The notes: generated by a model from the sequence alone, not told the origin. A DNA stretch of 64,000 nucleotides from Pomacea canaliculata (GCF_003073045.1 NC_037590.1:21354449-21418448), one strand, 5' to 3'; shown: positions 24,751-37,632, counted from the first letter of the stretch. Translations and numbers: made by a program.

Positions 24751-27700
24751 CGACAGGCGGCAAGCGATGTTAACCACGGCGATGTAGGTCACGTGACAGA
24801 CAGGAAGGCCGGTCAGCCAGAAGGCACGCAGACAAACATTTGTGACGGCACGACACTGTTTGTGACTGGCCCAGCCTTAAACATCGAGACTTTGTTCGCT
24901 TCATCAGATGTTTTCTACAACCAACGATGTCTGGCCACCGCTCCTTCTCAATATGGAAGAAAGAGAGAGCGGGAGCCAGATAATGATGATGATTGAAATC
25001 TTTATTTCACGAGGGTGGTAGGATCAGCAAACCAGTTAAAGGTGGCTGCAACAGCTAGCTCCTATGCACAAAGTAAGGATTGGGTGTCCTGGGTTCAGAT
25101 CTCGTCTCAGGTACGCTCCTCTTTCTCTGTACGTGGTGTTTGTTTACAGGACCAGCTGTTTACCGTGATATATCCATAGCTGCTGACTCAACATAAAACA
25201 TCTCAACCCCTCGCCCAAAAGGTATTTTTAACTTCTACAATGATGAAAGGCATAACATAAAAAGAGATGAAATGGTGGGAAAATAAAATTCAATGGTAGT
25301 AATTCTTTCTTCATATTTCAGACAAAAGGGGTGAATAGAGAGTGCAATTGCGAGAGAGAAAAAGAAAGAACAAATCATCCATTGTTTAAACCCCAGATTT
25401 ACGTTTCTAGAACGCCAGTTTTCCACGCAGAAGAAAATCCCGCTTTTGTCCGATCGGAAACAGCTTGTTGACAAAGTCGTGTCTGTATGCACAGCAACCA
25501 AAGAGAGCCCAGCAGCTCCCTCCGAGGATGTTTTCCTTCCAAATCTCGTGCCACCACCTGTTCCCTTTCCTCTGATACCGCCTGGTGGAGTACAGTTACC
25601 CTTGACCCGCCACAACTTTCGTAAATCGACCTGCAGTACGTGAGATGACAGTCGCTGGGAATTCAAATAATAAAAAAAGGCCTACAGCCTGACCTTTATG
25701 GCGGCGGTGTTTTTTTTTTTTTTTTTTTGAATAACATTCATTCACAGCCATGATGCATGAAGCCAAACGCCAATGAGGTCAGCCCAGATTTTGGACTCGC
25801 GTCCTGTGTATTGCTGCGCGTCAGCCAGCGTGCGAGACTCGGGTTTTCTTTCCATTGCGCCGGCAGAAAACGTAACACCAGCCTGAACAAGTTCACAGAC
25901 ACACACACAGGCCCTGTATCCTATCCCAGTGCAGCTTCGTGTTCACACCGTCTGTACCTTCTCGCCAACACAACCCTTTCTTCGGTTTACGGTTGGAGTA
26001 AACTTTTGTGGCCGCTTGCATAGATATACATACCGTCTACTCACGTTCGCTCGGAATCTGTCGAGCTGTGACGACGAGGTGATGATGGGGGAGTAAGAGG
26101 ATTCAGGCCACTGGTGGTGTGAAGGAGTTTAACTTTCCTGGAACGAGGATGTAGAGGAGAGATTTACAGAGTCTGGAATTGGTAAGGTGAGTGTATCGTG
26201 ACCTCATGACCTCGTGACCCCCTTGTTTGATGTTGCATTCAAATGCTTTGGCCAACGTTCTTTTTTGAGTTGGAATAGTTGTGTGTAGGTGTGGCTCGTG
26301 TTTGAAGTGACTCAATGGAGTTTGGTTTAACTCTGTGTGTGTGTGTGAAGTATTAGTAATGTGTACGTGTGTGGAGAGAGAGAAAATGATATTTTAATTG
26401 ACTTCAAGCTACAGCAAGGGTGTGGGAATCCGCTCCAATCGACAGGTAGGTCATGTAATGTGGTTTGACAGCATTACACATTACAAACAAGAAGCGGAAC
26501 TCGTTTTGAACTGTCCATTCACAGCACCTTGCCAACCATGCGTCAAACTCTCTATTTTAAATACATGGACACTCACAGTCTCCTATATACCTACATACTC
26601 AAATACCTCCACACAACAGTATAAATATTTCTACATACTTTACACTGTCCCACAATCCCACCCACACCCTTATTATACCTTGCACTTCCTCCCTCCGCCA
26701 AAAAAACCCACCCTGAGTAGCAGATAGGTTAGTTTTTAATTTAACATATTCTAGTCAACAGGGAAGAATCTGAGCTATTAATTTCTCAGCTATAATGACT
26801 GATATAGCTACACAAACTGCCATTCTTCCATGTCTTTTCATAAACTGTTAGGAGCAAAGCAGAGTGGAGAGAGAGAAAGTGCTAGCTATATATATATAAC
26901 GTACCTAGAAACACTACCTTGGATACCGAGTCCTGACTCACAGGCATGAAGCTTGGTATTTGTTTTCCAATACTTTTCTCATGAGAACATGTATTCAGGT
27001 GTATCGTCATGTTTGTGTGTACGTGTCTCTGTGAAAGAAAGAAAGAGTGGAGGAGTAGAGGGAAGAAAGAAGAGCAGGGTCCCCTGCTCAGTTTGTACAG
27101 GGTTGTGGAGGTTCAGGACTGACTGTTCACTCGAGAACAGATGTCTGGCAGTCTGTGGTTGCTGCCTCGGTTCGGTGCAAGAACATAACCGACTCGGGTG
27201 TTCTGTTGCTGCCATTCCACGGGTAGACGTGAATAAAACTCAGCTGCCGTGTGGTGCGTGCGAGCACGTGCATTTCCGTTAATACTGTTGACAGCACACA
27301 TGAAAAAGCAAAGAGAAAAGTAGATGAAACAAGGGGCACAACACGAGATACACGGACATTTAATTTGCAATGCTGAGATGGGTTCTCCAAGTTGTTGTTG
27401 TTGTTGATGTCTAGTGTTTACATTCCATAAGTAGTTTTGTGGCAAATTCTTCACTGTCGGTCGTGTTCAGGTCGTTGGTCATTTGCTTCGACCTCGATAC
27501 CGGAGTTAAAATGTCAGTTGTTTTGTTGTGTTTTGGGGGGTGTGGTGGGGGTGGGGGATGTTTCATCAAAATAATTGATTCTGTGCGCATGACCATTATG
27601 GCCACCCCTCGTCTGGCTCTGGGAAATTACCATAATTACAGCATTTATACTCTGCGAGAGGAAAACTAAGTTGTTCAGCTACTTCACTGCGCAAAATAAC

Positions 27701-30280
27701 AGAATCAAATAAACGGAATACACGAACACTTCCAAAGATAACATATTGTAGACCTGCAATATTTGAAATATAAAAGGAAATACTTTTGAAAGGAGGAGAA
27801 AATTTTGAAAAGCAAATCCCCCGTGAGGTTCTTCGCTCGGTGTTAATGCAGCATACGTCGGCTTTTCGAAACAGCATAATTCTTTGATTAAAAAAAATTT
27901 CTGGGTGGACACTAAGCTTTGCTGAACTGACATTTCTGAACGCAAAAGAGAAGCAGGTCTAGTGAGTGCATGGGTATTGTTTGAGGAAGGAGCGCAGTCA
28001 CAGTAACAGTGAGCTGTGAGGTCGTAGGTCGCGTACCTCAGTAGGACCGGGAAAACACTAATTCTCCTGTTACTAGACAGCTGTCTAAACAATCTTTTTT
28101 TCCTCTCCTTCTTCCATTTCTTCCGTGCAAACAGGAAAACACGCATACGCAGCACACACACGCATCGTTCATGCTCAGCATGTAAAACAGCGAATGTCTT
28201 TTGTGTTGACAGCGTGTTCAGACACAATAGCACGCACGTTACCTCCACATAAACTAAGGTTAACAGACGGGGTGAAGTCGTGTTATGACTTTTTCCTCCC
28301 ATGTAAACAAACCCACCTGTTAGGTCAGTGACCCGAACTACGTCACATCACAGGGGAGGTAACTGCCACGGTCGAGTCGCCCAGACGGTCAGCTGATTGA
28401 GAGAGAGAGAAGGATGGCACAGAGGTCGAAAGAGTTTGAGAGTGGTGGAGGGAAGAGCTGCTGGAAATGCAGCTAGAACAAATGTGTGGGGCTGGAAATA
28501 TCTTTTGTAATACGCAGAGGGTCTGTACAAGTGTACGACCTCCCTGACAGCCAGACAACAACAACAAATGAATGGATTTGTACCGGGTTTACAGAAAAGG
28601 CGACCACATTTACATCCAAAACAAGCTAGACACAGTGGTCACGGGTGCGGGACCTACATGTGGTGTGGCAGTGACTCACAGTTTCACCTGCTTTGCGGAA
28701 CTAACCCGATGTAGTGCAGGAGGGTGGTCGTGCAGTAAGGTCGGGTACATGGTGCGGAATGTATTGTAGAGACTGTATGAAACGTGTTTAAAGCTAATGT
28801 TGCTGGGGAACGAGTTTCTGGTGTACATGTGGTCAGTAAACACTACAGAGGACATGATGGGGCTTCAACACTGAAAAGAAGAAAAGAGAGATACTCTGTG
28901 ATAGCGCCCACCCACATATGCAGAGTAAAAGACTAAAATAAAATGATAAAGTCGCGAGGAATTGGAACATAAATATTTGTTGCAGTAAAGTGCTGTTGTA
29001 CTGTTTGTGCAGTGGATTGTTTTGTTGACGAGATGCTTAGCTTGACTCGCTGACTGCGTAGAGACTGATAACCGAGCAAGTGGGTCGCCAGTCTCTTCCC
29101 TCGGCCCGCCTCTCGACAGGCGCCGCTATATATTCACATCGACCGCCAGCGTGTCGTCGATTTTCTCTACGAACGACATTCCATTCTGTAGCAGGACAAG
29201 AGGAATCAGTAGACTTGAGAAGATATATCCTGCATGTTTGCGGAAGCTTTACAGGTGAGAATATCCACAGGTAATTTCGGTTTATTTGAGATGATGATGA
29301 TGATGATTGTGGTTGTGGTGTGGCATTGAGATAGTCGATGAGAACTCGAGGATGTCGACGATGTGGATATTTATGAACTGATAAACTCTTGCTTACAGCA
29401 TCAGTGTTTCAAGGGCGTCTTTCGGAAATTCTCGTGTCTTCTCGTAGCATAACCGTCTCCTTGACATCATTCTCGTTTTCTGCACGAGACTTCAGCGTGG
29501 TTTGTTACATCTGCTTCCTTGTGTACGTCACATGTTATCTGAAATCTGCTTACAACGTTTTAATGCCGTTGTGACCTAAACCGTCCAGAATATGTCCCTC
29601 TACCTGACACCTGTCCGCGGATACTGCTCGCACACTAAGGGCGTGACATAGGTGGACCTGTTACTTGTCATTCTTGTCTTCCTCACCTGACTTACCGCCT
29701 GTCACACTTATTTACCGCTTACCTTACTTTTGCATGCGAGTCCGTTATGTTTTATTTCTATTCCTGACAAAATGCTGAAATATGCTATTTCTAGATAACA
29801 TGTAACGTTGATATTAGGGGCAATTTTTATATTACCTGCCCTCTTGATCGTGACTGTCATGAACCAGCCTGGTTCAAGGCCCTGAACAAGGGCCGAGCTG
29901 GTACTCAAACTTTAAAGAGTCGGACAATGGTAGGAATGTTTATCTTCCCGGCATTAGCTGAATCCTGGTAATCGCGGCCACTTGCGTAAGGAAGACCGCA
30001 GTCATTGCTTGAAGGGTACTTCCGGTACTTGAAAGACGGGTACACTGAGCCCTGAGAACAGGGTTTGTTTTCGGTGCCAACGACTGGACACCTGTCCTGA
30101 ATGAGGGAGCTAGACGGGTGTCGTAACAGTCGGAGGTTGATGTGGCCGACCGTGAGAAAGAGGGACGGTAGATAGGTCATAGGTATCTGAGTATAGCGCA
30201 GGGGGGATGTGGTCACTTGAGTCAAAGGTCGATAGCGTCACAAGTTAGATGGAGCTCAGAGGGGTCACGTGGTCTTATAG

Positions 30281-30770
30281 CAGGGGTCTCAAACTCGCGG
30301 CCCGCGGGCCAACTGCGGCCCGCAGGCCAAAAGTTTGCGGCCCCCACCTCAATATCAAAGTTTCATGTTAGTGCGGCCCGAGTTTGATACTGTTATATCT
30401 TCTCCTCTCTCGCTCCTTAGTCTGCAACTTCCAGTTTCTGTCAACTGTCCTCTGGATGGTCCGGGCGGGTGGCCATAATTACATTTCTCTAGTCAGTAAC
30501 TATATTTTCTTCAGTCTTCTATATCTGCTGTATTATTATTATATTTTCATTTTCAATTTATTTATTTATTTATTATTGATTGATTTAATTTTTCTTATGA
30601 ATTGTTAATTTATTTTTATTTTTAACACAAAAATAAGATGAAAAAATAAGACATTTGATAACATTGGAATGTTTTTGTAAGAGCTTTTCTTGTGGAAAAC
30701 CTGATGCGGCCCGGCCTCATCCAGACTCTGCCTCCAGTGGCATCCGGGTAAATTGAGTTTGAGACCCCTG
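30281..30770. mobile_element. hAT-type non-autonomous element, 490 bases
   Basis: Perfect 16-base terminal inverted repeats (CAGGGGTCTCAAACTC) flanked by 8-base target duplications, TCTTATAG (30273-30280) and TCTTATTG (30771-30778), 7 of 8 identical. The ends are rich in GCGGCCCGCGGGCC-type palindromes and the middle is AT-rich (TTTA units). There is no transposase. TIR style and TSD length are those of the hAT superfamily. Confidence 0.9.
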
Positions 30771-30778
30771 TCTTATTG

Positions 30779-32311
30779 TATATAGGCTCGGACAGAGATG
30801 TCGAGGCTTTTACCTCGTGTTCCAGCAGAGACGTCGCTCTGAGTGATTTTCAGTCGCAGGCAGCAGGTCTGAGACAGGCAACCCCGTTCTGTTTAGAACG
30901 TATGACTACCTGCTGGTTGTATAGAGGGGAGAGTGCGGTGCAAGTAAGAGGCTGGTTCTCATTAAAGACAAGCAAAAGAGCCAACTGACCGCGTGTCCGG
31001 AGGTATGTCTATATTGCCGTAAGACCTACTTATCTTCCAAATGTACAATTCTGTAACTCTCGACTTCCCGACCTGATGCCGGGTCGCTTTAAGTAGTTAT
31101 ATGCATGTTCGATTTTATATCATATTTCACATCAACCTAATTTCCTCGAGCGAGTTAGGCCCATCCTTCTCCTCGCCTCATTCGTCACAGTGACCAGAAC
31201 AACTTTACAGAAAAAAGATCAGAATAAATCCTTCATCTGCTTTATTTCGCGTTTTACCAGTGATCAGTGAAGGGGAAGCCTGTTTTAGTTTCTGTGCACC
31301 ATGCCGTAACATTTCACAACCTTATTTTTAAAAATATTTAGGTGAGCTTCAATTTTTAGAAGATCTCCGCGACCTGCAGGTTAGGACAGGTGAACAAAGT
31401 GAACAACTCCTTTTCGTTCAATGTTCGCAGTTCATTCCTAAAAGCCATCCTGAATGAGCTTTTTCTTCGTGACTAGGGAATGCCGGGTAGTTTATTAGAT
31501 GAAAGTAATTTTTAAAATCTGAGCGAAGAAGTCTGTTTTTCTCGCGATGGGTTAGGCTTACAGTAAACAGTAAACTAAACTCACTCTTATAGCAGTGGCT
31601 CACTTGATAACCTCAGATACCCTCAAAGCCCCCGCACTGCATCTTGTCTCCATTGACGTCATATCTAACCGTTCAGGTTTTAGACCAATGGAAGTTGATA
31701 TTTTTCTCTTTTAAAAACAGCTTGGCGCAGTTTTGTGACGCTCTGCCTCATGGGAACAGACTCGTCTTGTTTTTCTCTCTACTCCGTTCCTCTCATCAGG
31801 CCAAGAAGACGATAACTCTTTTACTCTGTGTACAAACAAGGCTTGTTTATGACATATTTTTAAAAGATAGTGGACATGTGACTGCAGTGGATAAAGGGGG
31901 ATTGGTGCATGAGATATTTTTTCGGTTTGTAAAAGTGTAGGTAGGTTTTATAATGTGCTATGAGCCTGACTGGTTGGGGAACAGCTCATCGTAACTTTTC
32001 TGATTATTACTATTAAAACGACAGCACTATGTTAATTAACCTGTCAACATATTTGAATTTAGTTCCATTTCTAACTCAAACTAGTCAATACGGGTATCTT
32101 TGTGTCGTGTCGGTAAAAAATCAGTAAGAAATGTGTCGGCCTTTAAGGGCACACCTGTACAAACTAAGTTTAAGTAGACTCTGATTAAGATTTGTGGCGA
32201 GCTGACACGTGTGAGTTGTGCAACGTTGTTATGTCATATCAAAGTTCTTGTTATTCCAGGGAAAAAACACCAGTTACATTGTTTGCATGTTTCTTTAGTG
32301 CTACGGGACTT
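30779..32311. other. Intergenic DNA
   Basis: Outside the dispersed repeat at 31142-31195, no gene, RNA or clear repeat was seen. The ORFs are short and without recognisable features. Confidence 0.5.
31142..31195. repeat. Dispersed repeat, copy 2
   Basis: Direct-orientation partner of the 23742-23798 copy. The shared core is about 45 bases at roughly 90% identity by eye. The flanks are unrelated, so it is not a segmental duplication. Confidence 0.6.
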
Positions 32312-32410
32312 CAGTGGTCACGTGGTGACGTACTCCAGACTCTCAGTGGTCACGCGGTGACGTACTCCAGACTCTCGGCGATCACGTAGTGACGAGGCCA
32401 CGTCGTCTGC
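32312..32410. repeat. 32-base tandem repeat, ~3 copies
   Basis: Two nearly identical 32-base units (32312-32343 and 32344-32375, one G/A-type change) are followed by a diverged third unit. Each unit contains GGTCACGYGGTGACGTACTC, that is TGACGT (CRE half) beside CACGTG (E-box), the latter intact only in the first unit. Confidence 0.8.
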
Positions 32411-32884
32411 AATCGCGTAGTGACGAGTGGACCTGTGGTCTTATGTAACGAATGTATGACGTGTTGCTTAGCGACGTTAGCTTTCAGTTATCAGGTATGG
32501 GCTTGCATTAGCACCTTGTCTCTGTCAGTGTAGTAAATCTCCAACTTTATCGGCGGCTCGGCTTTAAATTCTCTTTCCTGTTTCCTCCCCTGACCCCCTC
32601 CAACAGCACTGCTTTAAATTATTTCATTAGCTTTTGGCTCATGCCTTTCCAGTTTATTGCCTTGTCCGTTATGGAAATGGTTTTAGAATTTAATTAAAAG
32701 TAAAGTCACTACAGATATGCGGGGCACAGTAAACGATTTCACGTGACCTGTCGTGTTAATAGTAAAATGGTAATGGACGTCTGCAGTAAAGTATCTGTAA
32801 ACCACCCCACGTATTCAGCTTACGGAGGTACAAGAACTGTTTTCACTAGTGTGAGAGAGAGAGAGGATTTGGGCAATAAGTTCC
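32411..32884. other. Intergenic DNA
   Basis: No gene or repeat recognised; AT content rises toward the hAT element. Confidence 0.5.
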
Positions 32885-32892
32885 CTGTAGAA

Positions 32893-33079
32893 CAGGGGTG
32901 GGCAATTAATTTTCCCAAGGGGCCGCATGAGAAATTGGGATGGTTTTAGAGGGCCAGACTAATATAGTTAACTCAGTTTTACCCAATACTGTATATATAG
33001 TATATATACTGGCGGCGGGCCGGTCGGAGACAGGAGGCGGGCCGGATCCGGCCCGCGGGCCGGCCTTTGCCCAGGTCTG
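32893..33079. mobile_element. hAT-type MITE, 187 bases
   Basis: Ends CAGGGGTGGGCAA and, on the opposite strand, CAGACCTGGGCAA (10 of 13 matched) are flanked by perfect 8-base duplications CTGTAGAA at 32885-32892 and 33080-33087. The interior has GCCGGATCCGGCCCGCGGGCC-like palindromes. It belongs to a different subfamily from the element at 30281. Confidence 0.9.
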
Positions 33080-33087
33080 CTGTAGAA

Positions 33088-33360
33088 GGACCCACGACGC
33101 ATTAACATAGGTTTCCATGGACGCTATGACATACACTGTGAAACCGGGAAAAAAACATAAGATAAGCTAAGACTTTATTTGTCCCAGAGGGCAATTTTGG
33201 TAAATAATCTGAATAATCTGAATCCTTACCCAAACCGTAACCAGAACTCAATCCCTAACCATAAACCCAAATCATATCCATCACCCAAACCCTAACTGTA
33301 ATCATAACCCTACTTCTGGCCCTTTTTTTCCGTATAAAAAAATTGCATGGCGCCTTGAGA
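33088..33360. repeat. Retroposon 3'-end-like fragment and CCCTAA-like degenerate repeats
   Basis: 33151-33200 on the minus strand reads CCAAAATTGCCCTCTGGGAC then AAATAAAGTCTTA, resembling the hairpin-plus-AATAAAG ends of CR1/L2-type retroposons. It is followed at 33228-33312 by degenerate CCCTAA/ACCATAA-like units that resemble weathered telomere-type repeats. Confidence 0.35.
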
Positions 33361-36000
33361 TATCCTGGCGTTATTTGTTTCCCCCATGGCTTTGGTTTCG
33401 TGTGGACGAGCAAATAATGGCAGAGAAGATGATGAAAAGGCTGCAGCGACTCCTGAACGCAGCTCAGCGACAGTCACGCTACCTGTTTATAAAAGCCGTT
33501 TATCAGAGACCAGTTGACAGATTTGATTTATCGTTACGCACGAGCAGGCACAGGGTGTTGGTGACGCTGTAACAGTGCGGTGAGGTCAGGAGAGAGGCTG
33601 GCAGGGTCACAGACTCTGTTAGTCACTGCCGCCTGATGTGCCACGTGGTTCTCCTCCTGACCTTCGGACCGTCGACGTTCGGACGCACCTGTCGGCCTGA
33701 GCGGCTTTGCTGGTCTTGGGAGTCGTCCATGTCGTTGGAAGAGGACATAATCGCAGCGTTATCCCGAAAAGATCAGCGAGACAAGATAACCTTCTTAATA
33801 CGCAAGAGATATAAAGTCGTCTGGACGGCGACAACATTAACCCTGGAAATATTTATGCAACAGGGATGCGACAAACATGTAAATAAGTATAAACAGCAGC
33901 AACATGTTTGCCCTGAAATGAAGTTCTAGTGTCTCTTTGATTGTGTTTCTGTTAGTTTGGTAGCCGGACAGGTGACGGTGTAGATTGTGGAATATGACAA
34001 ACCTCGTTGCTGCTGTCGGAAGACAACAGCTCCCTGCATCACCTGCAGCTGTGACGCACTTTATCGGTCGTCCTTGACCTGTTGCCTTCCCGTTCTGAAT
34101 GACGTTGTTGCACTGTTATCTGCTGGTTGGCATCACGGCGATGACATGATGTGTCGCTGAACGGGGCCTGCCGCCCGCTGGCACCAACCGATGCGATCGA
34201 TGTCAAAGGTCACACGGTGGAAACCTTGACCTGACAAAGTGCGTCCAACTGTTACTGAGAGCGTGCTCAACAAGCTTGCGACCTGCCTGCCAACCTCCGA
34301 AACAGTTTTCTTTCATCGGGAAGTCACTGTAGACAAGCCCAACCTCCTGTCCTGAACCTTCTTTGAGCAGATTCTGAGTGTTGGGTAGTAGCATCCTGAA
34401 TGGTTTGCGGTTTGTTTTGTTGTTTTGTTTGTTTTGTTTTGTTTAATTGTTTTTGTTTGTTTGTTGTTGTTGTTTTGTTTTTTTTGGCAGATATCAGTAG
34501 ATATAGGCGATATAAACTGTCGCGTGTCAGACATTTTCCTGTATCTGCGTATCTCTCAGCGCATGGGACTCACGGCTATTATTAGAAAGGCAGCTTACAG
34601 CAGACGACGTTTGACGTCATAGTCCAGGCTATTTTTATCCGGCTCCAGAGGGAAAGGTCGAGGCCTTTTTTTCGCTGACTGTAGCAACACCTGACGTCAT
34701 GCCCATGTTACGTCACGCGTCGTCTGCTTGAGTGCTGTCTGCTGCTTGTTGTAGCAATGGGAGTGCGCTGTTCATTGCCCTTTCCAACCCTGTTCACAGT
34801 TTGGCGCGAAAACATTCACGCGCTGTAGCGTCACGTGGGTGTTGTGGGCGCTGGCCATTGGTTCCAGCCCCTGGGAGACTATGATACAATGTGCAAACCC
34901 CTGAGAGTAGCGTCTCTCGGTGCATCTTCCTAAGATGATGAGAGGAGCGGGTGGTTTTTAGAAAGCGGTGAGAAAGGAAGGGGCCGTGGTTTGTACAAGA
35001 ACCAGGAGTAACCACCAGGATCCAGTGGGAATCCAAGGGGCTGTTTAGTGACCACTGGGGTCTGTGTGAGACGGGAGAGGCTGACCGCCGTGGGTGAGTG
35101 CGTGATTCTTGATTATCAGACGAGAGGCTGCGCATATCTGTGTGTGTGTGAGAGAGAGTTTATGTTTACTCTGTGCTAGGGTTAAAATTTAATTTGCTAA
35201 GCGAGGGGCTGTAATAGAGCACCCCATTGGTTGTTGATTTAGAGATGTGTCTGCCGGCGGGTAGCGCTCTGAGCACGCACCCTGTTTTGTTGACTCAATT
35301 TTGGAAGGACAACTCAATAGGGTTACATCAGGTCATAGCTATAGGTGGGTCTTGGAGGGAAGTTTTTTTTTTTTGTTTCATGCTGAAGCCACCTAGTGAC
35401 AGTCGTTCTTTTGTTTTCTCCAAAGCTTTTTGTACGCGTTTTTGACAGTTTTTGCAGTTAGTTATTGTAACGTACCGTTACTGGCCCTGTCGGCAATGTT
35501 CTACATTATGCATCAGTCATTCTAGGCATTCTAACCCACACACCTATTACAACAGATTTCAATACCAAGGTTTCAAACTTATATGATAAGAATATAATTA
35601 ACAGAGTGCAAATATATTACAAGGGAAGATACTTTACAAGCTTCCATAGGTAAGCTCAAACTAGCTTCTGGCTTTTTCGCTATGGTGCTGGTTCGCTGAT
35701 AACATCCCAATATCACAAAAGATTAAGTTCCCAACTGGCGTGATGACTTCCCACTTGTTTATATCTCGTTCATCAAAGTTTCACACTGTCATTCTAATGC
35801 AGTCACTCTAAGTTAACGTCCACTATGTTGTTGTGCCTACAGTCATGTTTGAAAGTTCACAACCGCAGTCTTATAATTTTTTATAATTCAGGCAGTCCTG
35901 TGTAAAAGGATTCTGTCATTAACTGAAAGCTCCCTTCTCCCCACCCGACGACTTTCTGTCGCCCCGTCCCATAAGTGCACGCTACAGAACCCACGCCAGA
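33361..36000. other. Intergenic DNA
   Basis: Several TGACGTCA/TTACGTCACG palindromes lie near 34692-34720, and T/G-rich simple sequence (TTTTGT units) at 34410-34480. No ORF is convincing. No RNA gene was seen. Confidence 0.5.
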
Positions 36001-36390
36001 AAATGTGAGATGCCCAGACTAGACTTAGCTTTCTCACTCCTCCTACTTGTTCGTTTCCTGTGTCGGGGGGATGTTGATAAAACAACAGCTGAACGCGAGG
36101 GGTGCGCCCGAAATCACTACCAAAGGCGTGTTGTGGAAACAATATCTCCCCTGGCCGTACGTCCGCGCGGCCGTCCAAACGTCAGGTGTCGGACGAAGTT
36201 GACACCGACACTGGACACCGGGCAGCGAGATGGTTGCGCGCTAGCGCAGGGAATGTGCAGCTTGGCCCGCACCGCACATGCATGTTTTGATCCCGTTTTA
36301 ACTACAGAAGTCGACCATTTGGCCTAAACCAAGCAACCAACAACTAAACACCCAACAAAAAGACAATGGGTTAGAAATTACATTTTCTAC
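36001..36390. repeat. Gap-flanking duplication, copy 1
   Basis: Aligns by eye with 36955-37290 on the far side of the N run, sharing blocks such as CCCGAAATCACTACCA, CCGTACGTCC, GGCAGCGAGAT, TCGACCATTTG and ACATTTTCTACA in the same order. Copy 1 is longer; copy 2 lacks many single bases. Confidence 0.8.
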
Positions 36391-36833
36391 ACACTCCCTC
36401 CTTCCGGGGGGAAAAATTGTGCCTGCTTAAGGCCACTAATTTTTCAAAAATACAAATCCATACATATAACATGACGTCTGGAAATGAATTAGCATTAGTT
36501 CAATTAAAAATCCAAAAACAGCTTGGTAAAATCATTACACTAAGATCTGTTCTTAAATGAATAAAGCCACCAGTATACAATTACAGCAATTGAACATTAT
36601 TAAAAAGAAAAAAAGTTTAACTTTTACCACAAAACCAATCACCCAAACACCTCAAAAAAAGATGCGTGTTGCAAAGACTAACTCTACATAGAACCATACT
36701 CCTCTCGATAAAAAGTGTTGCGTTTTACCAGCGTGTTCAGCAATCTGGTTTCGTGCAGTAGCATGCACTTTCTCAACCAATTGCTACCACTGCGGCTTTT
36801 AACCCACCTTCAAGCCGGGTTTCACATAGGGGT

Positions 36834-36933
36834 NNNNNNNNNNNNNNNNNNNNNNNNNNNNNNNNNNNNNNNNNNNNNNNNNNNNNNNNNNNNNNNNNNN
36901 NNNNNNNNNNNNNNNNNNNNNNNNNNNNNNNNN
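36834..36933. other. Assembly gap, exactly 100 N
   Basis: A 100-N run, the conventional placeholder for a gap of unknown length. Translations across it are meaningless. The flanks duplicate each other, so the gap may be negative (overlapping contig ends). Confidence 0.99.
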
Positions 36934-36954
36934 CGATTTCTTCGGGCGAATTCC

Positions 36955-37290
36955 ACCTCGACCACCCAGAAAAGTAAGTTCTTTCACTCTCCCTACTTGT
37001 TCTTTCCTTGGTTTTACCCCGCCGGAGAGGTGGCCCGAAATCACTACCAGAAGCCGTGAACAATTATTCCCCTGCCGTACGTCCACGCGCGCCTCCACGT
37101 CAGTGCTCAGACGAATGTTACACCACACTACACCGGCAGCGAGATTTGTCGCGCTAGCCAGGGAGATGTGCAGCTGCCGCACATGATGTTTATGTCCCTT
37201 TTACTACAGAATCGACCATTTGTTCTAACAAGCAACCACAACACTAAACACCTCACAAAAGACATGGTAGAATACATTTTCTACAGTTAT
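36955..37290. repeat. Gap-flanking duplication, copy 2
   Basis: Degraded copy of 36001-36390, in which most differences are missing single bases. It looks like a low-quality contig end carrying the same locus. Confidence 0.8.
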
Positions 37291-37632
37291 CATCTTTGTC
37301 GCCCTTGTCATCTTTTTTCATCCTAACTTCTTACATTCTTCGTATCCTCGTGTGATCTTGTCAACCTCGTCCTGGTTCTTGTCGTCGCTGCCTTTCTTCA
37401 ATTTCTTCCCCTCTTCTTCTTTGCCGTTTACGCGTGGGCGGAGTTTCAACCGTTTTACGTTTTGTTCTCCCTTCATTTCTTCGTTCCGTCAGATACTTTA
37501 ACCTCCTTTCGCTCACCTGCTCTTCGTGTATATAAAGTCACTACCCCAGTCGGGCAATGAGGCCTGGAAACGGAGAATGCGTGCGGTGCGTGTGTGTGTG
37601 TCCGCGCGTGTACTTGGGTGTATATGGGTGTT

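Larger units (their letters stand above)
22746..30272. other. CpG-rich intergenic DNA
   Basis: No gene could be supported. Ordinary features include poly-T runs (23881-23893, 25710-25728), a GATGAT run at 29290 and a possible SINE fragment around 24985-25140 with a weak B-box-like GGTTCAGATCT at about 25095. The longest ORFs, up to 207 codons at 27679-28302 on the minus strand, have no recognisable domain and look like chance. Confidence 0.5.

Noticed and set aside
27679..28302. 207-codon minus-strand ORF
   Set aside because: No domain, irregular composition, no splice context; consistent with chance in this CpG-rich interval.
36715..37182. ORFs spanning the N run
   Set aside because: The reading frames exist only because N codons are not stops.
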